Assembly (NCBI GenBank): GCA_019671005.1
Contig: CM033752.1
Location: forward strand, 20,530,969 to 20,594,968
Direction: 5' to 3'
DNA length: 64,000 nucleotides
DNA from: Hibiscus mutabilis
Lineage: Eukaryota; Streptophyta; Magnoliopsida; Malvales; Malvaceae
The stretch's first letter is position 1. The number at the start of each line of letters is the position of its first letter. The notes beneath the pieces are model-generated. The model ran no database searches. It saw only the letters and a program-made list of their open reading frames with translations, and was not told the origin of the DNA. Below, piece after piece: positions 1-9,804 of this stretch. The translations under genes were made by a program, and so were the position numbers.

Positions 1-558
1 CTTTCTAATGTTAGTATTAGAAATAAAAATGAAAAAGCTTTTTGTGACTTATCCTCCTTCTCACAAGCATATGTATTTTATAAATTATCACAAACCCAAG
101 TTATTAGTTTTTATAAATTCAAATCTATCCTTCAATATAATGGAACATCTCTTTTTCTTAAAAATGAAATAAAAGATTATTTTGAAGAACAGGGAGTATC
201 TCATTCCAGATTAAGACACCATTATGGGTTAAGACAGAAAATCTTTTGGCATTCTGGAATGAATGAATGGAAAAACTGGTTAAGGAGTCGTTATCAATAC
301 GATTTATTTCAGAGTAGATGGCTTAGATTAGTACCAGGACAATGGCGAAATAGAGCCAATCGACGCTATCTGGCTCAAAATGAAGATTTAACAAAATGGG
401 ATTCATATGAAAAAGAAAGATTAATTCATTACGAAAAAAATGATTTTCAAGCGAATTCATTACTGAATCAAGAATATAAACTGAATCAAGAACATAAAAA
501 ATCAAATTTGAAAAAACACTATGGATATGATTTTTTATCATATAAATCTATTAATTAT
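1..558 (+). pseudogene. ycf1: ycf1 (Tic214) fragment, upstream piece, open at the window edge
   Basis: Plastid ycf1 encodes Tic214, proposed to be part of the inner-envelope protein import translocon. The frame is open from base 1 with no stop. It contains typical ycf1 C-terminal-half motifs such as LRHHYGLRQKIFWHSG, NEWKNWLRSRYQYDL and KWDSYEKE. It starts outside the window and stops being ycf1 at SYKSINY (about 558). There the reading continues in the same frame into rpoB, giving an open chimeric frame over bases 1-996. The matching downstream part of ycf1 resumes near 1,196, so the rpoB piece interrupts a formerly continuous ycf1. This is a NUPT relic, not an independent gene. Confidence 0.9.
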
Positions 559-1195
559 CAGATACAATTTGAAGGATTTTGTGGGTTCATGGATCGGGGC
601 TTAACAGAAGAACTTTATAAGTTTCCAAAAATTGAAGACACAGATCAAGAAATTGAATTTCAATTATTTGTGGAAACATATCAATTGGTGGAACCGTTGA
701 TAAAAGAAAGGGATGCAGTATATGAATCACTCACATATTCTTCTGAATTATATGTATCCGCAGGATTTATTTGGAAAACCAGTAAGGATATGCAAGAACA
801 AACAATTTTTATTGGAAACATTCCTTTAATGAACTCTCTCAGAACTTCTATAGTAAATGGAATATACAGAATTGTGATCAATCAAATATTGCAAAGCCCC
901 GATATCTATTATCGATCAGAATTGGATCATAACGGAATTTCGGTCTATACTGGTACCATAATATCAGATGGGGGGGAGGTTAGAATTAGAGATTGATAGA
1001 AAATCAAGGATATGGGCTCGTGTAAGTAGGAAACAGAAAATATCTATTCTAGTTCTATCATCAGCTATGGGTTTGAATCTAAGAGAAATTCTAGAGAATG
1101 TTTGCTACCCTGAAATTTTCTTGTCTTTCCTGACCGATAAGGGAAAAAATTGGGTCAAAAGAAAATGCCATTTTGGAGTTTTATCAACAATTTTC
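559..1195 (+). pseudogene. rpoB: rpoB 5' fragment inserted within ycf1
   Basis: This encodes roughly residues 17-228 of the plastid-encoded RNA polymerase beta subunit. Motifs include IQFEGFCGF, LTEELYKFPKIEDTDQEIEF, VYTGTIISD and ARVSRKQKISILVLSSAMG. The frame is continuous with ycf1 until a one-base deletion at the G-run near 970, where the native TTGGGGGGG is short by one T. A second shift follows near 1,140-1,150. The usual N-terminal start is missing and the fragment ends at FYQQF, after which ycf1 resumes. It is non-functional. The flanking ycf1 halves are missing only a few codons, so this looks like a filler or template-switch insertion. Confidence 0.9.
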
Positions 1196-1647
1196 TATAA
1201 GAGGGACCCGTATTCTTATGGATCACCATTCCAAGTAAATAAGAGGGAAAAGATTTCTTATAATTACAACATGGATAAACGCAAATTTTTTGATACACTT
1301 ACACTGAGGGATATCCCTATCCATAATTATCTAGGAGAAGACGATATCCTAGATGCTATGGGGAAATTTTCGCATAGAAAGTTTTTTAATTGGCGAATTC
1401 TTCATTTTTGTCTTAGAAATAAGGCCGATATTGAGTCCTGGGTCGATACCAGTACCAAGAGTAAGAAAAATATTAAGACTGTGGTTAATAATTATCAAAT
1501 AATTGATAAAATGGACCTTTTTTATTTCACAATTTATCAAGATCAAGAAAGCAACCCATCCAATCAAAAGGGCTTCCTTTTTGATTGGATGGGAATGAAT
1601 GAAGAAATACTAAGTCGTCCTATATCGAATCTGGAGCTTTGGTTCTT
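1196..1647 (+). pseudogene. ycf1: ycf1 (Tic214) fragment, downstream piece
   Basis: This continues plastid ycf1 almost exactly where the first piece stopped, with YGSPFQVNKREKISYNYN, NYLGEDDILDA, KFFNWRILHFCLRNKADI and NYQIIDKMDLFYFTIYQDQ. It is open for about 150 codons in reading frame 2, while the upstream ycf1 piece is in frame 1, so the rpoB insertion plus indels changed phase. ycf1 similarity ends at NLELWFF (about 1,645), and the sequence then switches to trnG-UCC intron. The real ycf1 C-terminus is absent. It is a relic within the plastid mosaic. Confidence 0.9.
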
Positions 1648-2143
1648 TTATCATATAAATCTTCCATTTTTTTGATAGGATAGATTGAAGCAAAATAGTT
1701 ATTAAACGATAACTTTGGTTTACTATAGACATTTACATCCTGTTTTAGCTCGGTGGAAACAAAATGCTTTTCCTAAGGATTTTATCAAATAGAAATAGAG
1801 AACGAAGTAACTAGAAAAATTGTTCTATTCTAATCCCACTCTTCTAGAAGGATCATCTAGAAAGCGAATTGTTTTGAATGCATTTAGACAGAAAAGCTAA
1901 CATAGATGTTATGGGCCAAATTATTATTCTATTTCATTTTCGTTCCTGCCTTATTTATTTTATTTTATTTTATTTTAATTTTTCCTTATTTTTTGAATTT
2001 ATCCATCTTCCTTAAAGGAGCCGAATGAAACCAAAATTTCATGTTCGGTTTTGAATTAGAGATGTTAAAAATAATGAATCAACGTCGACTATAACCCCTA
2101 GCCTTCCAAGCTAACGATGCGGGTTCGATTCCCGCTACCCGCT
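1648..2143 (+). pseudogene. trnG-UCC: trnG-UCC 3' half (group II intron remainder plus 3' exon)
   Basis: The 3' exon lies at about 2,095-2,143. It contains the anticodon region CTTCCAAG (UCC), the T-arm GGGTTCGATTCCC and the acceptor end CTACCCGCT. The roughly 445 bases before it look like the 3' part of the plastid trnG group II intron, ending with the region around GAGCCGAATGAAACC. No 5' exon is present; ycf1 precedes it directly. A split tRNA without its 5' exon cannot be spliced into a tRNA. About 75 bases of native-looking trnG-trnR spacer follow before rpoA sequence begins. Confidence 0.85.
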
Positions 2144-2216
2144 CGATATTAGAATTCTATCTATTTGAATATTTATTAATTCAATTCAACGATGCATTAG
2201 TATTCATTGTTATGGG

Positions 2217-2663
2217 AATGATAATGAAAAACATGAGATACTTTTTCTAGAAATATGGACAAATGGAAGTTTAACTCCGAAAGAAGCACTTCATGAAGCC
2301 TCTCGCAATTTGATTGATTGATTTATTCCTTTTCTACATGCGGAAGAAGAAAACTTACATTTAGAAAACAATCAACACAACGTTACTTTACCTTTTTTTC
2401 TGTTTCATGATAGATTAGCTAAACTAAGAAAAAAGAAAAAAAGAAATAGCATTGAAATTTATTTTTATTGACCAATCAGAACTGCCCCCCAAGATCTATA
2501 ATTGTCTCAAAAAGTCCAATATACATACATTATTGGACCTTTTGAATAACAGTCGAGAGGACCTTATGAAAATTGAACACTTTGGCATAGAAGATGTAAA
2601 ACAAATATTGGGCATTCTAGAAAAAAAGTAGAAAAGCATTTCGAAATTTATTTACCAAAATTG
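2217..2663 (+). pseudogene. rpoA: rpoA C-terminal fragment
   Basis: This is the C-terminal domain of the plastid-encoded RNA polymerase alpha subunit. It includes NEKHEILFLEIWTNGSLTPK, EALHEASRNLID, the lysine-rich RLAKLRKKKK, then ELPP and a helix-hairpin-helix-like end with EDLMKIEH and QILGILEK. A TGA replaces a codon after RNLID near 2,320, and small shifts follow. The N-terminal dimerisation domain is absent. It is joined upstream to trnG spacer and downstream to atpB, neither of which is its native neighbour. Confidence 0.85.
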
Positions 2664-2878
2664 AGCGTTTCTTATCACAACCATTTTTCGTAGCGGAAGT
2701 ATTTACTGATTCCCCGGGGAAATACGTTGGCCTAGTAGAAACAATTAGAGGGTTTAAATTGATCCTTTCCGGAGAATTAGACGGTCTTCCTGAACAGGCC
2801 TTTTATTTGGTAGGTAACATAGATGAAGCTACTGCGAAGGCTACGAACTTAGAAATGGAGAGCAAATTGAAGAAATGA
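2664..2878 (+). pseudogene. atpB: atpB C-terminal fragment
   Basis: About 70 codons of the plastid ATP synthase beta subunit C-terminus are present: IERFLSQPFFVAEVFT, SPGKYVGL, LSGELDGLPEQAFYLVGNID and EATAKATNLEMES. The frame is intact to its stop, which overlaps the atpE start as ATGA, the normal plastid arrangement. The nucleotide-binding catalytic core is missing, so this is only a tail. It is joined abruptly to rpoA at its 5' side. Confidence 0.9.
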
Positions 2879-3276
2879 CCTTAAATCTTTGCGTACTTAC
2901 CCCTAATCAAATTGTTTGGGATTTAGAAGTGAAAGAAATCATTTTATCTACTAATAGCGAACAAATTAGAGTATTACCAAATCACGCGTCTATTGCCACA
3001 GCTGTAGATATAGGTATTTTGAGAATACGCCTTAACGACCAATGGTTAACGATGGCTCTGATGGGTGGTTTTGCTAGAATAGGCAACAATGAAATCACTA
3101 TTTTAGTAAATGATGCGGAGAAGGGTAGTGACATTGATCCACAAGAGGCTCAGCAAGCTCTTGAAATAGCGGAAGCTAACTTGAGGAAAGCTGAAGGCAA
3201 GAGGTAAACAATTGAGGCAAATCTAGCTCTCAGACGGGCTAGGACACGAGTAGAGGCTATCAACGCGATTTCGTAA
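2875..3276 (+). pseudogene. atpE: atpE, full length but with a premature stop
   Basis: This is the plastid ATP synthase CF1 epsilon subunit, which regulates rotation and inhibits ATP hydrolysis. The start ATG overlaps the atpB stop. Reading runs MTLNLCVLTPNQIVWDLEV, VLPNHASIATAVDIGILRI and MALMGGFARIGNNEITILV, then stops at codon 111 (TAA, 3,205-3,207). There a native CAA (Gln) appears to have become TAA. Without that change the frame continues through TIEANLALRRARTRVEAINA to the natural stop at 3,274-3,276, a family-typical 133 residues. The C-terminal inhibitory helix would be partly lost. C-to-T change is the expected decay mode for methylated nuclear copies. Confidence 0.92.
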
Positions 3277-3514
3277 CTAGTTGGTCAATCGAAAGAATTT
3301 TCGTATAAACAGAACTTTCGTTTATACATCCCATTTTGATTCTGCCGATTAAATAGAATCAAATACAATCAAAAGTGAAATCAGATTTTGATCTAACGAA
3401 AAATTTGAAAATTGAAAACGGAAATAGAATAGGATGAAAAAGATAGAAAATCAATAAAAGAAGGTGGGTAGAAAAACTTATTAGACACCGGGATCGACGG
3501 TATCTAATAAGTTC

Positions 3515-3587
3515 TACCTACTATTGGATTTGAACCAATGACTCCCTCCGTATGAAAGCTATACTCTAACCGCTGAGTTAAGTAGGT
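3515..3587 (-). tRNA. trnM-CAU: Plastid-derived tRNA-Met (CAU), decayed copy
   Basis: On the minus strand this is a 73-base cloverleaf. The 7-bp acceptor stem ACCTACT/AGTAGGT is perfect, the anticodon loop reads TTCATAC, and the T-arm is ATTGG-TTCAAAT-CCAAT. Its position convergent to atpE is native. By recall of the plastid gene, two anticodon-stem positions differ and leave mismatches (an A-G and a G-A), so folding is weakened. It is probably not functional in the nucleus. Confidence 0.85.
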
Positions 3588-3757
3588 CATTTATTATCAT
3601 AAGGAATCATAAAGAGAAAGAAAATGGACCTATCACGTCGATGGATTATAAATCCAATATTACTTCTAAGCAATACCAATCAAACCGACCAAAAAGGTAT
3701 GATTATGCTATTGGATCATCTAATATTCATCTTGACAAGAAATTATCTACATACCGA
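3588..3757. other. Probable plastid intergenic spacer
   Basis: This AT-rich stretch lies between trnM and the reversed rpoB tail. No protein or RNA signature was recognised. Continuity with trnM suggests the plastid trnM-trnV spacer, but the exact join to rpoB near 3,755 was not resolved. Confidence 0.4.
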
Positions 3758-4225
3758 TTAAGCTTCCTTCCTATTAATCTGGAAGTTCTTCTCAGATACA
3801 AGGAAATGATTCAGTTCCAGAGCCAAAGATCGTAATTCTCGGACGAGCAATCGAAAAGATTCTGGAGCATCTTCAGGTTTAGGTATTGTTCCTCCAATGA
3901 TCGTAGTACCAAGTACTTCTTGGCGAGCTCTAATATGATTAGATTTATAAGTAAGCATTTCTTGTAAAATATGAGCAACACCAAATCCCTCTAGAGCCCA
4001 AACCTCCATTTCTCCTACCCGCTGTCCCCTTGCTTGGACCTTCCTCTAAGTGGTTGTTGTGTAACAAGTGCATAATGTCCACTGGAACGCCCATGTATTT
4101 TATCATCAACCTGATGAATTAATTTCAAGATATAAGGTTTTCCTATTATAACAGGTTGTTCAAAAGGGTCCCCCATTCTTCCATCAAATATTCTGCTTTT
4201 TCCTGGATATTCGAGAAACCATCCT
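3758..4225 (-). pseudogene. rpoB: rpoB 3' fragment (reverse orientation)
   Basis: On the minus strand this is the C-terminus of plastid RNA polymerase beta. It includes YPGKSRIFDGRMGDPFEQPV, KLIHQVDDKIHGRSSGHYAL, then MEVWALEGFGVAHILQEMLT, GTTIIGGTIPKPEDAPES and the terminal NFQINRKEA with its natural stop at 3,758-3,760. One missing base near 4,025 (a C-run in the GQRVGE region) puts the two parts in different frames. It does not continue the other rpoB fragment at 559-1,195, so two separate rpoB segments were captured in opposite orientations. Confidence 0.9.
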
Positions 4226-4230
4226 ATCGA

Positions 4231-4440
4231 GATAAAGAATGAATTAGATTCAAAGTGATTTATTGCAAGAGAGTGATTTAGCTCTTTCTTCTCGTCATGC
4301 TTTTTTCAATCATTTTCCTTTTTTTTTAAAGGAAAGTAAGAGTTGAGAAAAGATAGCAGATGGCACAAGCACTATAAGTTAAAAGAAACAATTTAGCAGA
4401 AGCTATAACTCATTTCATTTTGGCGGTGGTTGGGGAAGAA
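4231..4440. other. Unassigned junction between NUPT and LTR sequence
   Basis: About 200 bases between the last recognisable plastid sequence and the first recognisable 5S-LTR sequence. It is AT-rich with a T-run near 4,310. No gene or known repeat was recognised, and it may hold further degraded plastid DNA. Confidence 0.4.
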
Positions 4441-4773
4441 TAAAAAAATGCCTCCTTTAGTAAGGAAGACTAAGCATAAGGCTAATTTAGTGACTAAAAT
4501 GACAAAGAGGCAAAAGTTAAGATCTCTTTATTATAGGATTTTAAAAGTAGTTTTTATGATTCGAAAGTGTCATGTGATAGAGAATAATCTAAAAAGGTTA
4601 AAGCTTAGTGACCAAAATGACACTTTAGTAAAAGTTTGGTGACTAAAGTGTAAAAATATACAGTATGTGATTTTATTAAGTATAAGGATAAATTTGATCA
4701 AAATAAGAATTTTGATATTAGTTTTGAGAATTAAGATGCAGTAGAAGGTATCAAATTTGGATCGGATAAAATT

Positions 4774-4830
4774 GTTAAGCGTCCTCAAGCTAGGGAAACA
4801 CTAGGATGAGTGACCTTCGGGAAGGTCCCA
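4774..4830 (+). promoter_or_regulatory. 5S rRNA-like internal control region inside the LTR (copy 1)
   Basis: The segment runs GTTAAGCGTCCT...ACTAGGATGAGTGACC...GGGAAGGTCC. It follows the order and spacing of the plant 5S rRNA 3' half: box A GTTAAGCG, intermediate element GATGGGTGACC and box C GGGAAGTCC. These are the RNA polymerase III internal promoter elements of 5S genes. The 5' half of 5S rRNA is not evident. Known precedent: Cassandra TRIM elements carry 5S sequence in short LTRs. Here the host LTR is over 4 kb. Whether it binds TFIIIA is unknown. Confidence 0.7.
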
Positions 4831-7800
4831 TAAAATTGTTTCTGATCAATATTTTGGACTCAGTAAGAGTAGAGGATATTCATATGGATTTCCGATAAAG
4901 GATTTCTAAGAGAAATTTTACTCTATGAGGATTTTCGATAGTTATCAAAATAATAGACTAAGTTAGGAAAATTTAGTCTAAGTCCTTAGGAAAAGAAATT
5001 TTTATGAGATAATAGTATTTATTTTCTGAATATGGAAATATAGAATTTTTGGAATAAATCTGATAGCTCGATAAAGGTAAAATCGCAGTAGAAATATTTA
5101 ATAAATATTAGGAAATTGGATCGAATTAAAATTTTAGAGGCTGTTCTATAAAACATGGAAAATCATAAAATGATATTTATGGAATAGTGGCCAGTTCGAA
5201 AGGAACTAATTTAGTTATATTGTAATGGAATGGCAATTTTGAAACAAACTAGTAAATAAAGACTAGTTGGAGGGAAAATTGGTCATTTGGCAGGATGGCA
5301 ATTTTAAAATATTTTTGAAATGTTGGGGACGTTTTTGGAAGATAAAATATACATGGATTTAACCTTGGCCCTTGATTTTGGATGAGATTAAATTAGCCAT
5401 TGGATTTAAAGGCTAAGTTGGTAATTTCACAATTTAAATGAATTTAAAATTCATTTAATTATACATGTAGCTAAATATGACAAAAAGATGAACACAATTT
5501 TGTTCATCTTTCTCCACCATTTTGTGAGCTAGGAAGAAGGGGAGAATATATACATCAATTTCAAGCTTGATTTGGAAGGTTTAAAATTAAGGTATGATGC
5601 TTTGGAAAAAAAACCTATGCTTAATTCTCTTCCTTTTTGGTAGTAGTTTTACTTAGCAAAGTGAAGTATAGGTTATGTTTTTGGAAGAAGAAGATTATGA
5701 GATTAAGAACACATGTTGAGTTTAAAGTTTGATTTGAGTAGATTTGATGTTGCAGACATGAAAACAAGCTTGATTTGGAATTAATTCTATGTTTAAGAAC
5801 ATAAACCGAAACCCTAAGTTTTGGGAATTTGGTTAGGGAATTGAATCAAGGATGAAAATGAATGAATTATGAAACTAGAAGCCTTGTTTTGATGTTAGGG
5901 TTATTAAATTCTCTTTGTTATGTCAAGTGACCAATTCGGCTAGAGTGAAGAAATAAGGGGAATTATTGTGAAATTTATTCTAGAAATAGAATTGATGAGA
6001 TTATGATTAAATTATCCTGATTTGGTAATTTAGGACCAAAATGAAAATGTCTGGCAAGAAGGGGATCACTTCGGTTTGAAGGAGAAATGAAGGGGATTGT
6101 TTTGAATTATTAATTTTAGTATGTTATTGATGAATATGAAGTTGGAATTATCAATTTAAGCTTGAATAAATTGTTTAAGGTTCAAAATGGTCACTAAGGA
6201 CCATAATGAACATTCGATAAATACATGGGAGAAAAGTAATAAAAGGAAGTTAGAGTAAAATAGAAGTTAATTATGAAAGTTGTGTTGGATTTGAAATATG
6301 GCAGTAAGTTTAATAAATTACCATAAATTCTATAAAAATGACGAGATGACGAATCTTATACCAATGTAAAGATATGGTTGTCTAGTTTTGTTTCCAACAA
6401 ACGAGAACTGATTTCGAGCTTTGTGTAAAAAGATATGAATTTTATTCGAAAGAAGGTTAGAAAAATTATAAAGTAGTTTTATGCATGGAATAGTCTGTGA
6501 CGTGGATGTCAAGATTTTTCATAATTTTTGTAGATTTTATCAATTTATGTGGCTTATACCGTTAGATTCGTTCTCTAATCTAGTTTTTAACGGTGTAAAG
6601 AAAGTCAAAATCTAGTGTATATTCTGCTCTATAAACATGCTTTACTGAAGGTATCGCAAGTTGCTAGGAATAGAATTTGATACAGTTTGTATCTAAATGT
6701 TGGTTTGATAAACTCAAAGGAGTTGCTTGAAGTTTAAGTTGGTCACTAGGGATCATAATAAGTTTTTGACAATATAAGGAAGAGAGGAAAATATTTGGAC
6801 ATTTTATATTTGAATATATGTTACTTGAATTGTTCAAGTGGAAGTTTAATTGTTCAAGAAAGATACAAATAGGTACATTATTTGTATTTATGTAAATAAA
6901 GGTTGAATGAATTTCTGATGTGAATTTTATATAGTATTTGCTACATGGATGGAAAATGAAGTTTGAAAGAAAGTATGGAGCAAGCAACTGAGTCTCAAGG
7001 GTCAAGTCAATTATCTTCTCAGGATGATTCATCCGATATCTCGGGATAGATAATGACAGTAAAGAGGAAGCAAGTACTCATACACAGACCAATATGAAAG
7101 CTCTCAATGCTATTCGGATGATATTGCATCCTTTTCCCAAGTTTAAGAGACGAAAGGTTATAATTGTCCGGGATTACTCACCGGGATGTGGATGGTCTGC
7201 TTCACTGGAAAAGAAAGTCTGGAAACCCAAGCAGTTCCGCTAAGTAAGACAAAAGTGTCGAGGTGAGTGCAACATTTATATGTATGTTAATTACAAAATG
7301 GATGACTTGCGATAATTCAACCCAGATCTGAATATGAAAATGCATTGTTTAAAAGTTATAATCTGATCAGAAATTATAATTTATGTCTGCAAGTGGCAAG
7401 ATAATGGACATAATAAAATTATTAACACAATATGATAAAAATTACTTGATAAGTATGTTGATATGTTATTCTAAACATGATAGACCGTGTGTCATGTAAA
7501 GTACATGGTCACCTCTATGATAACTATTTCAGTCATGTTACATACTTTGATTATGATAGATTGAAAGAATCGATGTGACGCATAATACATTAATGGTAAG
7601 TACATATGAATAATTATGATGAAATATAGGATGTGAATTACCCGTTTACATGAATGATAATGATTGATTGATAATGCAATGAAGTGCCCAAGTATTTTTT
7701 TTATGAGAATTCATGGTATAGTTGGCATGACATAGAGTCCTTAGCAGTTGCATCACTCAAGTTATGATATGATTACATGTTTTTGTGACTACGATGGTGT

Positions 7801-8416
7801 CAAATACACTTTGGGGACCCAAGCCCTTGGTGTGCGCCCTAGGGATTCACGCCCATAGTGCTAATGACACTAACGAGGTGCTTTTATGAGGAGCAAAGAG
7901 TGTCCTCGAGTACGTACTCATTTACATGTTCACGTTAGACACTCTGGTGTCTTATTCATGTGACTCGAGTACCTTGATCTCATATTTCATACTTTGGGCT
8001 ATCTTTAAAGAATGCTATACTATAAATGACTACCTGATGATTGATGAATACTGACAGCATGATATTTATATTTGTTTTATGTTATGATATAAACTGTACT
8101 GGATCGCTTGCCATTTTGCAGGGAATTGTTTTGCATTGTCATATGATATAATGCAATGTATGATTACATGATTTAACTAAATAGTTTACTAATTGCCTCA
8201 CTAAGTCGTTACTTAGCGTGTGTTTTATGTCACACGTAGGTTTCCAGACTAGACTAGTAAGGAGGAGCCGTGTTTTGAAGAATCAAGTTATCGTTAGTAA
8301 GTTTCAGCATGTACATCTCTAATGTAGTTGGCAACTAGAGGGCATGTAAATATTTAAAATGTTGGACTGTTTGATATCGTCTAAGTTTAACTTAGATGTA
8401 TGTTAGTACGAAGATA

Positions 8417-8441
8417 TATATATATATATATATTATGAAAA
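8417..8441. repeat. Short (AT)n microsatellite
   Basis: An alternating A/T run of about 24 bases near the 3' part of LTR copy 1. A much longer TA run lies in the reverse partial copy at 62,091. Confidence 0.8.
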
Positions 8442-8795
8442 CAAGGATTAATAATATCGATAAAGTATTTTAAATGACTTATAAATAGAAATTAATGTAT
8501 ATCACGTAACAATTTTGAAATCAAGAAAGGGTCTAAGCATCGCATCTAGTTTGTATCCTGAATCATATTTTCGTTTTTAATAACTGACTTTTAAGTTTTA
8601 CAACTAAAAAGGGTCGAAACTAGCTGCGACTGGATGACATAGTTTTAATTAAAAACCGAAAAAGGATTAATTACCGAACTAGTTTTATGAAATGATTAAT
8701 GTTTAAAAAATATTTAAGTACAGGTTTCTGAAGTACAATTTTGTGTCATCTTTAATGTATACTCTGCCTACGAGTATACCTTAAGGGTGTCACAA

Positions 8796-9804
8796 TACTT
8801 TTTATTTTTGTGAATGATCTGTTGTTGACAGAAATAATATAGAGTTAGTTGTAAAATTGAAAGACATTTTGAATCTTAATTTCAGAATGAAGAATCTTAG
8901 AGAGTTGAGGTTTTTTCTTGGTTCTGAGATACTTAGACTAAAAGCTGGTATTCTCTTAAACCAAAGAAATTATGCCTTAAAATTGATTGAAGATACTAAT
9001 CTTGGAGGTTCTAAAACTATTGATACTCCCATGGAACAACATTCGAAGCTTACCACTGCAGATTATGATTCAGAGTTAGAGAAGAACAATGATGATACAG
9101 TTCTGGAATCAGAAAAACAACTGTTTCAAAGGCTAATAGGAAGGTTTGTCTATCTGACTCATTCAAGACTAGATATAACCTACATGATTCATCGTCTTAA
9201 TCAATTTATGCAGAAGTCAAAGAAAACTCACCTTAAAGCTGCATTAAAGGTGGTGAGATATATCAAGAAAGAACCAGGCCAAGGGATTTTATTGGAAGCT
9301 AATGGTGATCATCAATTACAAGCCTATTGTGATGTAGATTGGGCTTCTTGTTTGATGACCAGAAAATTCATCACTGGTTTTTGTTTTAAATTTGGTGCAT
9401 CTTTGATCTCCTAGAAGTTGAAGAAGCAAAACATCATTGCTTGATCATCTGCAGAAGCTGAATATAGAAGCATGACAATGACAGTAGCTGAAATTGTTTG
9501 GCTGAAAGGACTGTTGCAGGAATTTGGTGAAATAGATCTGAAGCCAACTGTTCTCTATTGCGACAGTAAAGTTGCTTTACAAATTTCAGCTAATCCAGTA
9601 TTTCAGAGAGAACCAAACATATAAAGGTGGATTGTCATTTTATGAGAGATAAGATACAAGAAGAATTTCTTCAAACATAACATGTATCTTCAGGAAATTA
9701 GCTTGTTGACATTATGACTAAGGCCTTGGGAGTGCAGCAACATGTTTTCTTGATGACCAAGTTGGGTGTTAAGAACATATTTTAACTACCAACTTGAGGG
9801 GGAG
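8796..9804 (+). pseudogene. Ty1/copia pol 3' fragment (RT end and RNase H)
   Basis: The C-terminal third of a copia polyprotein. It starts at the YVDDLLLTG-like catalytic motif of reverse transcriptase, here decayed around VNDLLLT. It continues with FRMKNLRELRFFLGSEI, LRLKAGILLNQRNYALKLIE, DTPMEQH and RLIGRFVYLTHSRLDITY (long open frame 8,857-9,414), then RNase H with SSAEAEYRSM and WLKGLLQEFG. Stops occur at 9,412-9,414 and 9,442, and the end is further broken. Everything upstream of the YVDD motif (gag, protease, integrase, most of RT) is missing because LTR copy 1 begins exactly there. The polypurine tract GAGGGGGAG (9,796-9,804) ends it. Confidence 0.88.

Larger units (their letters stand above)
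1..4230. other. Nuclear insertion of plastid DNA (NUPT mosaic)
   Basis: Seven or more plastid segments lie end to end: ycf1, rpoB 5' part, ycf1, trnG-UCC 3' half, rpoA C-terminus, atpB-atpE-trnM, and rpoB 3' part in reverse. These loci are far apart in normal angiosperm plastomes, so the order shows rearrangement before or during integration. Only the atpB-atpE-trnM stretch keeps its native layout (4-base atpB/atpE overlap, convergent trnM). Stops and frameshifts in most pieces argue against a functional plastid copy. Retroelements immediately downstream favour a nuclear location over a mitochondrial one. The right edge is placed where recognisable rpoB ends; it could lie up to about 200 bases further right. 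Confidence 0.9.
4441..8795 (+). mobile_element. Long solo-LTR-like element, copy 1 (5S-LTR family), 5' end truncated
   Basis: This is the same family as 20,909-25,540. Shared blocks in the same order are the repeated GTGACCAAAATGAC-type phrases, the 5S-like segment (4,774-4,830), a 'TGGCTTATACCGTTAGA' block near 6,550, 'GTATAGTTGGCATG' near 7,720, and 'GTCCTCGAGTACGTACTC' near 7,902. The 3' end is TTAAGGGTGTCACA (8,781-8,795). The canonical TGTAACATCC start is missing, so the 5' end is lost at the NUPT junction. No gag or pol is encoded in about 4.35 kb. The right end abuts copia reverse transcriptase mid-gene. It is either a solo LTR or a large non-autonomous derivative. Confidence 0.7.

Noticed and set aside
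323..541. Minus-strand open frames within the plastid block
   Set aside because: They are antisense to clear ycf1/rpoB coding sequence and have no recognisable domains.
1..4230. Interpreting the window's left end as genuine plastid or mitochondrial genome
   Set aside because: Gene order is scrambled, several genes are truncated or carry stops, and nuclear-type retroelements follow directly.
6664..7032. 122-codon minus-strand frame inside long LTR copy 1
   Set aside because: No match in the corresponding part of copy 2, no domain, and an AT-rich composition consistent with chance.
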